14,228 nucleotides of DNA from Solirubrobacterales bacterium (GCA_019240015.1 JAFAZB010000224.1:1-14228); one strand, 5' to 3'; positions 1 to 6,179 are shown, counted from the stretch's first letter. Notes: a model not told the origin generated them from the sequence alone. Program-made: numbers and translations.

Positions 1-102
1 CCGCTGTGCCTGCTTGAGACGCCAGGCGCGATGCCGGCCGTCTACCGCATCTGCACCCCGCGATGCGGCCGCCGCCGGAGGCGGCAGGCAAAGAAGCATT
101 GA
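1..102 (+). CDS. 3' end of a small protein that probably begins at 14028 (circular junction)
   Basis: The frame is open from base 1 to a TGA at 100-102 (33 codons before the stop). It ends in a strongly basic tail with a CGRRRRR cluster followed by QAKKH, and contains two cysteines in ICTPRC. No convincing start lies inside the piece. It is in phase with the frame that begins at ATG 14028 and runs off the right edge. Joining the two gives an uninterrupted 100-residue protein, acidic and helical in the first half and Arg-rich at the end. I do not recognise a family. The basic tail could bind DNA, but that is inference. If the molecule is not circular, this is simply the end of an unknown upstream gene. 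Confidence 0.6.
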   Translation, partial: PLCLLETPGAMPAVYRICTPRCGRRRRRQAKKH

Positions 103-134
103 CGGTTAAGTAGCCCTGCGTACATGATCGGGGC

Positions 135-164
135 GCCCTCCTGCGACTCGCGCCGCAGGAGGGC
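135..164. terminator. Perfect 11-bp hairpin after the first gene
   Basis: GCCCTCCTGCG (135-145) is exactly complementary to CGCAGGAGGGC (154-164) across an 8-base loop. It lies 32 bases after the stop at 102 and 38 bases before the next start. No T-run follows, so it could be a GC-rich terminator, an mRNA-stabilising hairpin or an operator. Its right arm contains a GCAGGAGG string that recurs at the next ribosome binding site (180-187). Confidence 0.5.
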
Positions 165-182
165 TCCCGTGCGCGAGCCGCA

Positions 183-199
183 GGAGGTCCCCCACCTCC
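183..199 (+). promoter_or_regulatory. Shine-Dalgarno-sequestering hairpin
   Basis: GGAGGT (183-188) is a near-perfect Shine-Dalgarno sequence. It can pair with ACCTCC (194-199) over a CCCCC loop, just before the ATG at 203. The SD is also unusually far from the ATG (about 15 bases) unless the hairpin forms or is melted. This suggests translational control of the gene at 203. The pairing is seen in the sequence; the regulatory role is inferred. Confidence 0.4.
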
Positions 200-202
200 C
201 GC

Positions 203-412
203 ATGGCTGTCCCCGAGAAAGACCGCGATCTGCTCTGTGTCGTGCCACTCGACCAGGCGGGTTGGCGGGTTGAGGTCCGGTTGCGGCGCGACGGCGCCGG
301 AGACTTCACCGTCTACGCCGGTCGCCACGGATCGATCAGCTTCCCGTTGAACGGATCGCGCCGGCACGACCTGGTCGCGGCGCTTCTCCCCACCGAGTTG
401 CTCGACGCGTGA
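203..412 (+). CDS. Small hypothetical protein (69 aa)
   Basis: The ATG at 203 opens a 69-residue protein of alternating hydrophobic and charged character. It reads like a small beta-rich domain (LLCVVPLDQAGWRVEVRLRR followed by DFTVYAGR). It has no membrane helix, no cysteine pair and no family I recognise. It ends in TGA at 410-412, overlapping the GTG start of the next gene in a GTGA tetranucleotide, so the two are probably translationally coupled. It is the first gene after the two upstream hairpins and looks like a small early or accessory phage gene. Support comes from the overlap, the upstream GGAGGT and the collinearity of the operon. Confidence 0.65.
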   Translation: MAVPEKDRDLLCVVPLDQAGWRVEVRLRRDGAGDFTVYAGRHGSISFPLNGSRRHDLVAALLPTELLDA

Positions 413-687
413 GCGACGCCGAGCGTGACTGCTGGCGCCGAATCGCCTCGGGCTTCCGCCGGGTCGTCGACGCGTTCCTCGAGCTCGACATGATCGAGGG
501 CCGGTACGGCCCGCCCGTGGTCACCGACTACGGCGATGTCGAGGACCTGAACGCCGTCATGGACGCCGACGCAGCCGCGAACGTCGCTGGCTGCGCGCAC
601 GACTGGCGCGGCGATGGCGAGGCGCCTCGCGTCTGCGTTCGCTGCGGAGGACTCGAGACCCACGACGACCCACCGCCCGCCTTCTGA
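409..687 (+). CDS. Small zinc-ribbon-like hypothetical protein (92 aa)
   Basis: The GTG at 409 overlaps the previous stop by four bases. The first 60 residues are acidic and helical (CWRRIASGFRRVVDAFLELD). The C-terminus has a candidate metal site with C62, H64, C76 and C79 (CAHDW, then CVRCGG), resembling a short treble-clef or zinc-ribbon knuckle. Such small C-x-H/C-x2-C proteins are common among phage early genes and can bind nucleic acid or proteins, but no specific role can be read. A CGAGACCCACGA string near its 3' end (about 653-664) resembles the iteron-like repeats found further downstream. Confidence 0.65.
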   Translation: MSDAERDCWRRIASGFRRVVDAFLELDMIEGRYGPPVVTDYGDVEDLNAVMDADAAANVAGCAHDWRGDGEAPRVCVRCGGLETHDDPPPAF

Positions 688-712
688 CGGGCCCCAACGG
701 AAAGGACATCCC

Positions 713-931
713 ATGAAGGAAAACGAAGGCAAAACGCAGTCCGGCGCGAAGGTTCACAAGTATCTCGTCGCCTCGGCTCCTCACCTGTTCGAGCTCGGCC
801 AGGCGCAGGAAATGTGGATCTGCGACGCCGACGAGCTCGCACGCGCCATCGCCGCGAAGAACGCGCCGCCGGCCGACGACAAGACGACGGCCGCACCGAA
901 GGCGGACGACGCGACAGCGCCGACGATCTGA
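713..931 (+). CDS. Small hypothetical protein (72 aa)
   Basis: I take the ATG at 713, preceded by GGAAAGGA at ribosome-binding distance. The frame is open further upstream, but that part overlaps the gene at 409-687. The 72 residues have a lysine-rich start, a central stretch (HKYLVASAPHLFELGQAQEMW) and a DADELARAIAAKNAP helix, then a low-complexity Ala/Asp/Thr/Lys tail. No membrane helix or metal motif is visible and I do not recognise the family. It sits 25 bases after the previous gene and 3 bases before the next, on the same strand. Confidence 0.65.
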   Translation: MKENEGKTQSGAKVHKYLVASAPHLFELGQAQEMWICDADELARAIAAKNAPPADDKTTAAPKADDATAPTI

Positions 932-934
932 CGC

Positions 935-1285
935 ATGGCGAAGCTGCGCGGTCTCCGGAAGAAAGTCGCCGTCCTCGCTGATGCGTGGCGACAGCTCTCG
1001 CCGGAGACGCAGGCCCGGATCGTCGAGCGCTTCCAAACCGGGGCGACGGCCATCGGAGAAGGTCTCGCGCTGACCGGCGCCGATCAGGCGTTGGCCGGCG
1101 CGGCGCTCGATGCGCTGAAGAAAAGCGCCGTGGCTCACCTGCTGTTCGGCGCGAGCCTTCCAGACATCGGCGCCGTGATCACTGAGATCGTTCCCGAGCT
1201 CGGGCCGGCGTTAGCGCCGCTGCTCGCTGGTGAGACCGCGACGAGACCCGACGAGACCCGACGAGACCCGGACGACGAGACCTGA
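935..1285 (+). CDS. Hypothetical amphipathic helical protein (116 aa)
   Basis: The ATG at 935 follows the previous stop by three bases. The N-terminus is basic (MAKLRGLRKKVAVLADAW). Alanine-rich helices follow, and residues about 65-100 are moderately hydrophobic (AHLLFGASLPDIGAVITEIV and onward), possibly membrane-associated. The last 17 residues (TATRPDETRRDPDDET) are encoded by a perfect 10-bp DNA repeat. Because 10 is not a multiple of three, the peptide does not repeat cleanly, so the repeat was probably selected at the DNA level. The stop shares one base with the next start (TGATG). Function unknown. Confidence 0.65.
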   Translation: MAKLRGLRKKVAVLADAWRQLSPETQARIVERFQTGATAIGEGLALTGADQALAGAALDALKKSAVAHLLFGASLPDIGAVITEIVPELGPALAPLLAGETATRPDETRRDPDDET

Positions 1286-1294
1286 TGAGACCCG
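1231..1294. repeat. 10-bp tandem iteron-like array
   Basis: ACGAGACCCG occurs three times head to tail at 1241-1250, 1251-1260 and 1261-1270. A degenerate copy lies before it (1231-1240). After a 4-base spacer come ACGAGACCTG (1275-1284) and ATGAGACCCG (1285-1294). More copies follow in the next gene: 1397-1406 (exact), 1451-1460 and 1463-1472 (near). Inverted copies of the core lie near 1664 and 1813. One-helical-turn spacing resembles plasmid and phage replication iterons or an operator array. The array straddles the junction between two coding regions. Confidence 0.6.
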
Positions 1295-1983
1295 CGGCAC
1301 CCAAGGTGTTCCGGCTGAAAGACCGCTCCGGCCGCGAATACGGTCAGTGGTTCTACAAGGCGGGGGGGAAGCGCGTCCCGACGGGACTTCACGGCGACGA
1401 GACCCGCCTCGAGGCGGAAAAGATGGCGCGAGACATGGCGAGACCGCGCCATGAGACCCGCGATGAGACCCATGGAGTTACGGGCACATCCGGCGGTGAA
1501 CCGGCACAACCGCCGGCGGGAAGATTGTTGGAATTCCCGCCGGCGGCGCCCACTAACTCCGCGGCGCGCGCGGCCTTCGCGGCCTGGACCGGCGGTGGAA
1601 CGGCCGCGGCCGCGGCGGCCCCGCCTCCGGCCGTCGACGAGGTGACGCGCGCAAAGGTGGGTCTCGTAAAGACGAAAGCCGCGACGGCCCTGCTGAAGTT
1701 GGGGACCGCGGCGACGATGCTCGCGGCGTCCCTGACCGCGCAGGCCTTCGGGCGGAAGCCGAACGAACGCAGCGAGGACGCATGTGAGGACGCAGAGGAG
1801 ATCATCGACACGGGTCTCGAGCTCGGCGCCGAGCAGATCCTCTCTGTCTGGCAACCCGAGTGGTGGCACCTGGTCGGAGTCGGATACGTGTGGTCCGTCG
1901 TCGCGATGGTCCGCACGGGTGATCCCGTCGTCGCCGCGCCGACCGCGCCGACATCCGGCGATCCGGCGAAAGCGGCGGCGTGA
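1285..1983 (+). CDS. Hypothetical protein with an integrase-arm-like N-terminus and hydrophobic C-terminus (232 aa)
   Basis: The ATG at 1285 overlaps the previous stop by one base. Residues 8-51 (VFRLKDRSGREYGQWFYKAG, then GKRVPTGLHGDETRLEAEKMARD) resemble the small three-strand-plus-helix arm-type DNA-binding domains at the front of tyrosine recombinases, but no catalytic domain follows. After a Pro/Ala-rich linker (about 70-118) come two hydrophobic segments: about 132-155 (alanine-rich) and about 190-209 (WQPEWWHLVGVGYVWSVVAM), the second a good membrane-helix candidate. A DNA-binding head on a membrane-anchored tail, encoded over an iteron-like array and just upstream of the packaging ATPase, suggests a role in replication or genome packaging. 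That role is inference; the family is not recognised. Confidence 0.65.
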   Translation: MRPAAPKVFRLKDRSGREYGQWFYKAGGKRVPTGLHGDETRLEAEKMARDMARPRHETRDETHGVTGTSGGEPAQPPAGRLLEFPPAAPTNSAARAAFAAWTGGGTAAAAAAPPPAVDEVTRAKVGLVKTKAATALLKLGTAATMLAASLTAQAFGRKPNERSEDACEDAEEIIDTGLELGAEQILSVWQPEWWHLVGVGYVWSVVAMVRTGDPVVAAPTAPTSGDPAKAAA

Positions 1984-2237
1984 AGTGTCTGCGCCCCTGC
2001 CCTCACTGCACGCGCGCCACACACGGCGAGATCGCGCGCGCCGAGCGCCGCTGCATCGGGTGCGGCGTGCCGATCACCCCCAAGCTTCGGGCACTGCCCG
2101 CGTGTGACGAATGCCGCGGAAAATGGAAAGACGAGCCCCGGAGAAACCGAAACCGCCGGTGGTACCGGAAACACCGCCTCGAGGTCCTCGCGCAACGCGC
2201 ACGGCGCCGGTGGATGCGGAGGAAGCGCTCGGCGTGA
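1980..2237 (+). CDS. Basic triple-CxxC zinc-binding protein (85 aa)
   Basis: The GTG at 1980 overlaps the previous stop (GTGA). Three CxxC pairs are visible: C7/C10 (CPHC), C25/C28 (CIGC) and C42/C45 (CDEC), enough for one zinc ribbon plus a half site. The rest, residues 47-85, is extremely Arg-rich (RRNRNRRWYRKHR and a terminal RARRRWMRRKRSA), pointing to nucleic-acid binding. It directly precedes the ATPase and overlaps it by four bases, so the two are probably coupled. It may be a DNA-binding packaging or transcription factor, which is inference. The zinc-ribbon reading itself is fairly secure. Confidence 0.75.
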   Translation: MKCLRPCPHCTRATHGEIARAERRCIGCGVPITPKLRALPACDECRGKWKDEPRRNRNRRWYRKHRLEVLAQRARRRWMRRKRSA

Positions 2238-2908
2238 TCCTTGAGCCTTCGGCGCGAGGCGAAGGCGTGCGTCACGGTTGGCTCGGCGATTCGCGCATGG
2301 GCAAGAGCTACGCGGCGAGGGAGCTCGTAGATGCGGCCGTCGCCGGCGGCGCCGCCACACTCGCATTGATCCTCGACGACAAGGCGCCGGCGCCGCAGTA
2401 CGCGGGAACCGTGCGCGCGAACGTGGACGATCTGCGCGCCCGGCCGCCTGCCGAGGGCGAGGACCCAACGCGGATCGTGTTCAAGGGTCACACGCTGAGA
2501 ACCGGTCAGGTCGTTACCACCGAGGAGATCGCGAAGCTTGCGCTCGAGCTCGCGATGCTCCCGCATCCGCCGCGCGTCCTGGTCCATATCGACGAGCTCA
2601 GGCGAGCCACGAGTCCGTCGGGGCGCGAGTGGCGCGACGGGAGCACGCCGCGTCTCTTTTCCGAGGGCGGAGGGATCGGCGTGTCGGCGACGTGGACGAC
2701 GCAGACGCCGCAACGGATCCCAGCCGAGGCGTTCGACCAGTCCGAAACGCTCGGCCTGTTCAGGCTCGACGGCCGGGCCGTGCGGTACCTTGACGATCTC
2801 CTGTTTCTCGATCGCCGTCTGGTCGCGACACTGCCGACCTTGCAGCTCGGAGAATGGGCGCTCTATCGGAAGGGCGAACCGTGGGACGGCCGCGTCTACC
2901 GATTCTGA
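2234..2908 (+). CDS. FtsK/HerA-superfamily genome-packaging ATPase (P9/A32-like)
   Basis: I choose the GTG at 2234 because it overlaps the previous stop as GTGA. The open frame extends back to 2111 but only through the preceding gene. The 224-residue product has a Walker A at residues 18-25 (GDSRMGKS), a Walker B at 114-121 (RVLVHIDE, with D120 and E121) and a glutamine motif at 153-160 (TWTTQTPQ) followed by RIP. This order and spacing, in a protein of about 220 residues, is typical of the P9-type ATPases of PRD1-like tailless phages, which drive DNA into the preformed membrane-lined capsid. A HerA-like DNA translocase of another mobile element is the main alternative. A capsid-like gene lies next door, which favours packaging. 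Confidence 0.88.
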   Translation: MILEPSARGEGVRHGWLGDSRMGKSYAARELVDAAVAGGAATLALILDDKAPAPQYAGTVRANVDDLRARPPAEGEDPTRIVFKGHTLRTGQVVTTEEIAKLALELAMLPHPPRVLVHIDELRRATSPSGREWRDGSTPRLFSEGGGIGVSATWTTQTPQRIPAEAFDQSETLGLFRLDGRAVRYLDDLLFLDRRLVATLPTLQLGEWALYRKGEPWDGRVYRF

Positions 2909-2986
2909 ACGTCGGACGCTGATCACTGCGCGCCACCGACGGCTGCGCCGATTCGGACTCCCTCCAACGCGGCGCGCTCGCCGACC

Positions 2987-3016
2987 GTGGATGAGCTTTT
3001 CCCTCATCCACTTTTT
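2987..3016 (+). terminator. Rho-independent terminator or attenuator between ATPase and capsid genes
   Basis: GTGGATGAG (2987-2995) pairs perfectly with CTCATCCAC (3003-3011) over a 7-base loop and is followed at once by TTTTT (3012-3016), a textbook intrinsic terminator. It lies in the 120-base gap between the ATPase stop (2908) and the small membrane-peptide start (3029), and is the largest break in the plus-strand operon. The ribosome binding site GGAGG (3018-3022) follows two bases after the T-run, so the hairpin could also tune structural-gene expression by read-through. Confidence 0.75.
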
Positions 3017-3028
3017 CGGAGGCGCACC

Positions 3029-3145
3029 ATGCCCGCTTGGGTCAAAAAGGCCGTCATCGTCCTCGTGATCGCAGTCGTTGCGATCCGGCTGCAGAGCACC
3101 ATCGCCAAGATCCCCCTGGTCAATAAGGCCGCGGGCCTCGCCTGA
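3029..3145 (+). CDS. Single-helix membrane peptide upstream of the capsid gene (38 aa)
   Basis: The ATG at 3029 has a strong GGAGGC Shine-Dalgarno at 3018-3023. The 38 residues are MPAWVKKA, a membrane helix at about 8-21 (AVIVLVIAVVAI), then QSTIAKIPLVNKAAGLA. The ribosome-binding context (CGGAGGCGCACC before ATG) is almost identical to that of the next gene (CGGAGGCCCACC), which suggests matched expression. Small single-helix proteins encoded beside the capsid gene are typical of the inner membrane of tectivirus- and corticovirus-like particles, so a minor virion membrane protein is likely. Specific function unknown. Confidence 0.8.
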   Translation: MPAWVKKAVIVLVIAVVAIRLQSTIAKIPLVNKAAGLA

Positions 3146-3158
3146 ACGGAGGCCCACC

Positions 3159-4475
3159 ATGCGCCGTCGATTTTCGTCTCCCGGAATCATCCAGCTCGCG
3201 AGCTCGGGTAACCGCGCACCGACGCTGACTCCGTCGTCCAACGTCCAGTCCCTGGTTTTCACGCTCTCGAACCTGATCGCCTCGCACCGCGGCCTGTACC
3301 GCTATGCCAAGCGCATCTGCGTCGAGGCCGCGTACACGATCACCGGCGGCGGCGGCAACGTGCTGAACCATGACGCCATCGGGCAGATCATGGACTCGTT
3401 CCGTCTCTACTCGCCGGTGCTGGGCGAGCTGTTCCCCCAGCCGCGCACCCGCGGCGCCGACGTCGCCAACTTCGACGCGTGGCTCGGCTCGGGCTATCGC
3501 CCGGTGCAGCCCGCCCGCGCGCAGATCGCCTCGGCCGGCTCCACCGACTACACCGGTCGGTTCGTCTGGTCGCTCCCGTTCGCCATGAACGTGTTCGATC
3601 GCCCGGACGACTTCTGCCCGTGGATCGGATTCCTCGAGGGCGGAATCCTCGAGTGCCGCCTCGGCGCGAACAACGTCCTCAACAGCGCGTCCGCCTCGGC
3701 CGTGCTGAAGGGCGTCGCGTTCACGTTCAGCGCGTGGATCGAGTACTACTCGAGCCCGGACGCCGTCATCCACACGCCCAAGGTCCACGACCTGCACGAG
3801 TGGAACACCGCCGGCACGCAGATCAAGATCCAGGCGATCGACTCGGCGAACGGTCTCAAGGGGCTCGACCCGACCGTGTGCCGGCTGGCCGCCCTGGGCC
3901 TGTACGGCAACGACGTGAATTTCGGCGGCAACGGTGTCGCCGATCTGTCGACGCTGACCCGCCTGGCGATGCCGTGGCGCGATCAGGAGTCGGTGGACGC
4001 CACCGAGGCCTACATCTACTCGTTCCTCGAGCAGGTCGGCCACCGCACCGGCTACATCGTCGGCGGCGGCGCCTCCTCGGCGCTGCACGACGGCGGAAGC
4101 TGGCCGTTCACGATGGCGGCCGCGCCAAACGGGTCCCTGCAGATCGCGGCGCTCGGCTTCATGCCGATCGTCATGCCGTCGCAGATGCAGCAGATCTCGA
4201 AGCTGCAGAAGGTGGCCGGCGACCTCACGCTCGACACCGGCTGGAGCGCGAACCCCAGCGGAACGCACCGGCTCCGGTCGGTGACACCGCGCAAATTCGA
4301 TCAGGCGTTCGTCCAGGAGCTGCAGGCGCGCATGGGCAAGCCGGTGACCGATGGGTTCCGCGCGATCCCCAAGCTCGCCAACAAGCAGCCGATCGGCAGC
4401 CTCGGCCCGCAGTCGCGGGGCAAGCTGGACGGCCAGCCGCTGAAGGTCTCGCCGCCTGAGGCGCTCGCCGGCTGA
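3159..4475 (+). CDS. Probable major capsid protein (double-jelly-roll type, 438 aa)
   Basis: The start is ATG 3159, with GGAGG at 3148-3152 at ideal spacing; the frame is open further upstream but only through the preceding peptide gene. The 438-residue protein has no membrane helix and no enzyme motif. It is rich in predicted strands with Gly/Asn/Ser turns (for example AYTITGGGGNVLNH, VAFTFSAWIEYYSSPD, HRTGYIVGGGAS). Its length fits double-jelly-roll capsid proteins (about 270-550 residues). It has the best capsid-gene context here: behind a strong RBS and beside a P9-like ATPase, and followed by many small membrane proteins. The DJR fold cannot be proven by eye; a different capsid fold is possible. 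It is probably the most highly translated gene. Confidence 0.7.
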   Translation: MRRRFSSPGIIQLASSGNRAPTLTPSSNVQSLVFTLSNLIASHRGLYRYAKRICVEAAYTITGGGGNVLNHDAIGQIMDSFRLYSPVLGELFPQPRTRGADVANFDAWLGSGYRPVQPARAQIASAGSTDYTGRFVWSLPFAMNVFDRPDDFCPWIGFLEGGILECRLGANNVLNSASASAVLKGVAFTFSAWIEYYSSPDAVIHTPKVHDLHEWNTAGTQIKIQAIDSANGLKGLDPTVCRLAALGLYGNDVNFGGNGVADLSTLTRLAMPWRDQESVDATEAYIYSFLEQVGHRTGYIVGGGASSALHDGGSWPFTMAAAPNGSLQIAALGFMPIVMPSQMQQISKLQKVAGDLTLDTGWSANPSGTHRLRSVTPRKFDQAFVQELQARMGKPVTDGFRAIPKLANKQPIGSLGPQSRGKLDGQPLKVSPPEALAG

Positions 4476-4483
4476 GGCGCGCC

Positions 4484-4969
4484 TTGAAGGGCGCCGCAAT
4501 CATAGTCGCGCTCGCCGTCGGAGCCGCCGCCCTTTGGTGGTGGCTCCGGCGGCAGAGCGGGCAGATCACGACGAACACCTACGCGTGGTCACCGCCGCGA
4601 GGGAGCACGAGCACGCCGCCAATGACCCCCGTCAGCCTGAACAAACCAGCCGGATCGTCGGGGCTCGTGGTCGCAAACACGGTCGCGTGCGCCGGTGTGG
4701 TCGGCGCCGCGGCGACGCCTGGCGTCGGGGCGGCGTCACTGCCCGCATGCGCGGTCGTCGGACGTTACGCGGCGACGGCTGAGAAGTGGGTTTCCGGCGC
4801 CCTATCGTCCACCGGCACGGTTTCATCTGCCGACGGCGCGATCCAGCGCTCCGACGGAAGTGTGTGTTGGGGGCGCGAGCGCCGGGGGAGCACGGATCAA
4901 GCGATCGCAGTGAGAGATCCGGCGCGCGCGAAGGGGTTCAACGCCGCAAATACGCCGCGCTGCTCGTGA
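4484..4969 (+). CDS. N-terminally membrane-anchored virion protein (161 aa), paralogue group
   Basis: The start appears to be TTG 4484, eight bases after the capsid stop, with GAGGCG just upstream. Residues 4-20 are a membrane helix ending in WWWLRRQ (AAIIVALAVGAAALWWW), so the bulk is probably outside the lipid layer. The motif ITTNTYA (28-34) recurs as ITGNTYA in the gene at 5538, and the helix plus LW/RRQ border recurs in the genes at 4979, 5239 and 5538. A Pro/Ser/Thr-rich linker and four cysteines (two near the middle, two near the C-terminus) follow. It is probably a minor structural protein anchored in the inner membrane. The TTG start is the least certain point. Confidence 0.7.
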   Translation: MKGAAIIVALAVGAAALWWWLRRQSGQITTNTYAWSPPRGSTSTPPMTPVSLNKPAGSSGLVVANTVACAGVVGAAATPGVGAASLPACAVVGRYAATAEKWVSGALSSTGTVSSADGAIQRSDGSVCWGRERRGSTDQAIAVRDPARAKGFNAANTPRCS

Positions 4970-4978
4970 GGAAGAAAC

Positions 4979-5242
4979 ATGTCGAAGACCACCACGTTGA
5001 TTCTTGTCGCCGTCGCCGGCGTCGTCGCGTTCGTGCTGTGGCAGAGACGCCAGCCGACGGCGCCGCGCCCGACGAGTTACTCGTATCTCCCTCCGCTCGG
5101 CGCCCCGACGAACGCTGACAGGGCGACGTCGCAGTTGCAACAAGGCGCGACCGTCGTCGGCTCGATCCTCAAGGACGCGAATGCGGCCGTGGATCTCTAT
5201 CACTCGATCTTCGGCAACAGCGCGAACAGCAGCAACTCGTGA
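4979..5242 (+). CDS. N-terminally membrane-anchored small virion protein (87 aa)
   Basis: The ATG at 4979 follows the previous stop by nine bases with GAGGAAG as ribosome binding site. Residues 5-20 form a membrane helix (TTLILVAVAGVVAFVLW) ending at the basic border QRRQ. A Pro-rich linker (PTAPRPTSYSYLPPLGAP) follows, then a helical C-terminus (about 47-80) ending in a Ser/Asn tail. The anchor layout matches the neighbouring genes at 4484, 5239 and 5538, and these probably form a family of virion membrane proteins. No enzymatic motif is visible. Its stop overlaps the next GTG start by four bases. Confidence 0.75.
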   Translation: MSKTTTLILVAVAGVVAFVLWQRRQPTAPRPTSYSYLPPLGAPTNADRATSQLQQGATVVGSILKDANAAVDLYHSIFGNSANSSNS

Positions 5243-5541
5243 GCCAAAGGATCCTCATAGCGCTCGTGGTCGCCGTCGGAGCCTTCGTCCTCTGGAGGAT
5301 CCTACGCGGCGGTGTCGCGATGGCGGCGCCGATGTCCGGCAGCATGCCGCCGTGGACCGTACGCAATGCGCCGACGCGCCCGCTGCCGGCCATCGTCACC
5401 ACGTACAACGCCAGCGTGCCGTCGGGCCAGCAGCCAGGCGCGCCGGCTGGTAGCACGCCGCCGCCGCCCCTGCCATGGGTCACCGGGACCCTGGCCGCTG
5501 TGCAGCGAGCGTGGGCCGCGGGATCGAGGGACCCTCAATGA
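5239..5541 (+). CDS. N-terminally membrane-anchored Pro-rich virion protein (100 aa)
   Basis: The GTG at 5239 overlaps the previous stop (GTGA). A membrane helix (residues about 4-19, RILIALVVAVGAFVLW) is followed by RILRGG and a Pro/Ala-rich extended region. WTVRN at 39-43 recurs at residues 71-75 of the next gene (PPWTVRNAPTR here, GTWTVRNTNRT there), a shared module outside the membrane anchor. The poly-Pro segment PPPPLP lies near the C-terminus. The stop overlaps the next ATG (ATGA). It is probably a minor virion protein of the same paralogous set; no function can be named. Confidence 0.75.
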   Translation: MSQRILIALVVAVGAFVLWRILRGGVAMAAPMSGSMPPWTVRNAPTRPLPAIVTTYNASVPSGQQPGAPAGSTPPPPLPWVTGTLAAVQRAWAAGSRDPQ

Positions 5542-6176
5542 CCAGGACGCATTGGATTATCGCCGGAGTCGTCGCAGTAGCCGCGTACCTCTGGTGGCGC
5601 TCGCGCCAGGCGGCCGATGGCGCGATCACCGGCAACACCTACGCGCTCGACTCCGGCGCTTCGCGTGCGGCCAGTGACTACGCGGCGATCTCAGCCGGCG
5701 GAAGTGACAGCGGCGCCAGCGCGTCCAGCTCGGGGAGCTCTGGCACCTGGACCGTGCGGAACACGAACCGCACGCGCGCTGATGCAGCGGCCTACGCGCC
5801 TTCGGGATCTCGGATTCCGGGAGCCCGCGAATGCGGCGGGCTGCTCGGCGTGCCCTGCCCGGGAACGGGAGCGGGGGCTTCGGTCAGCAACTACAAAGGC
5901 CCGGGCCTCGGTAACACGTTCGACATCGCGCCGCGCCTGACGCGCGATCCGGTCGGTGGAAGCCCCGCGCTGCCACCGCTGCCGGCTATGAACGCAAGTC
6001 GGCCGACGCCAACGCTCAACCTCGGCGCTCCGGCGCCCGCGCCGGTCGTTGTTGTCAGCACCGCGACGGTGCCGTCGGCGCCCACGTGGGCAGTCCCGAA
6101 CCGACCGACGGTCGCCGTCAACACCGGCGCCGCGGCGGTCGGCTCGTACCTCACCAAAGCCTTTTCGAGGAACTGA
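5538..6176 (+). CDS. N-terminally membrane-anchored Ser/Gly/Pro-rich virion protein (212 aa)
   Basis: I place the start at ATG 5538 (ATGA overlap) rather than at the upstream in-frame ATG 5475, because MTRTHWIIAGVVAVAAYLWW gives the same anchor as the neighbouring genes. The membrane helix is about 6-20, followed by RSRQ. ITGNTYA (30-36) matches the gene at 4484 and WTVRN (71-75) matches the gene at 5239, so this protein combines modules of both. The rest is low-complexity Ser/Gly, then Pro-rich extended sequence with PTWAVPN near the C-terminus. It is probably a minor capsid or membrane-linking protein of the virion. Confidence 0.75.
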   Translation: MTRTHWIIAGVVAVAAYLWWRSRQAADGAITGNTYALDSGASRAASDYAAISAGGSDSGASASSSGSSGTWTVRNTNRTRADAAAYAPSGSRIPGARECGGLLGVPCPGTGAGASVSNYKGPGLGNTFDIAPRLTRDPVGGSPALPPLPAMNASRPTPTLNLGAPAPAPVVVVSTATVPSAPTWAVPNRPTVAVNTGAAAVGSYLTKAFSRN

Positions 6177-6179
6177 CGC

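Noticed and set aside
2111..2233. 41-codon N-terminal extension of the ATPase from ATG 2111
   Set aside because: It overlaps the triple-CxxC gene almost fully, reads as low-complexity Pro/Arg, and the GTG at 2234 fits the GTGA coupling used throughout the operon.
1389..2468. 359-codon minus-strand frame across the early genes
   Set aside because: It spans several plus-strand genes that are tightly coupled by overlaps and carry clear motifs (CxxC, Walker A). The minus translation is low-complexity Arg/Pro/Ala.
3120..4499. 459-codon open frame antisense to the capsid gene
   Set aside because: It mirrors the capsid gene exactly, as expected when GC-rich third positions keep the opposite frame open. 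It is Arg/Ala/Val-biased without domain structure, and it has no operon context.
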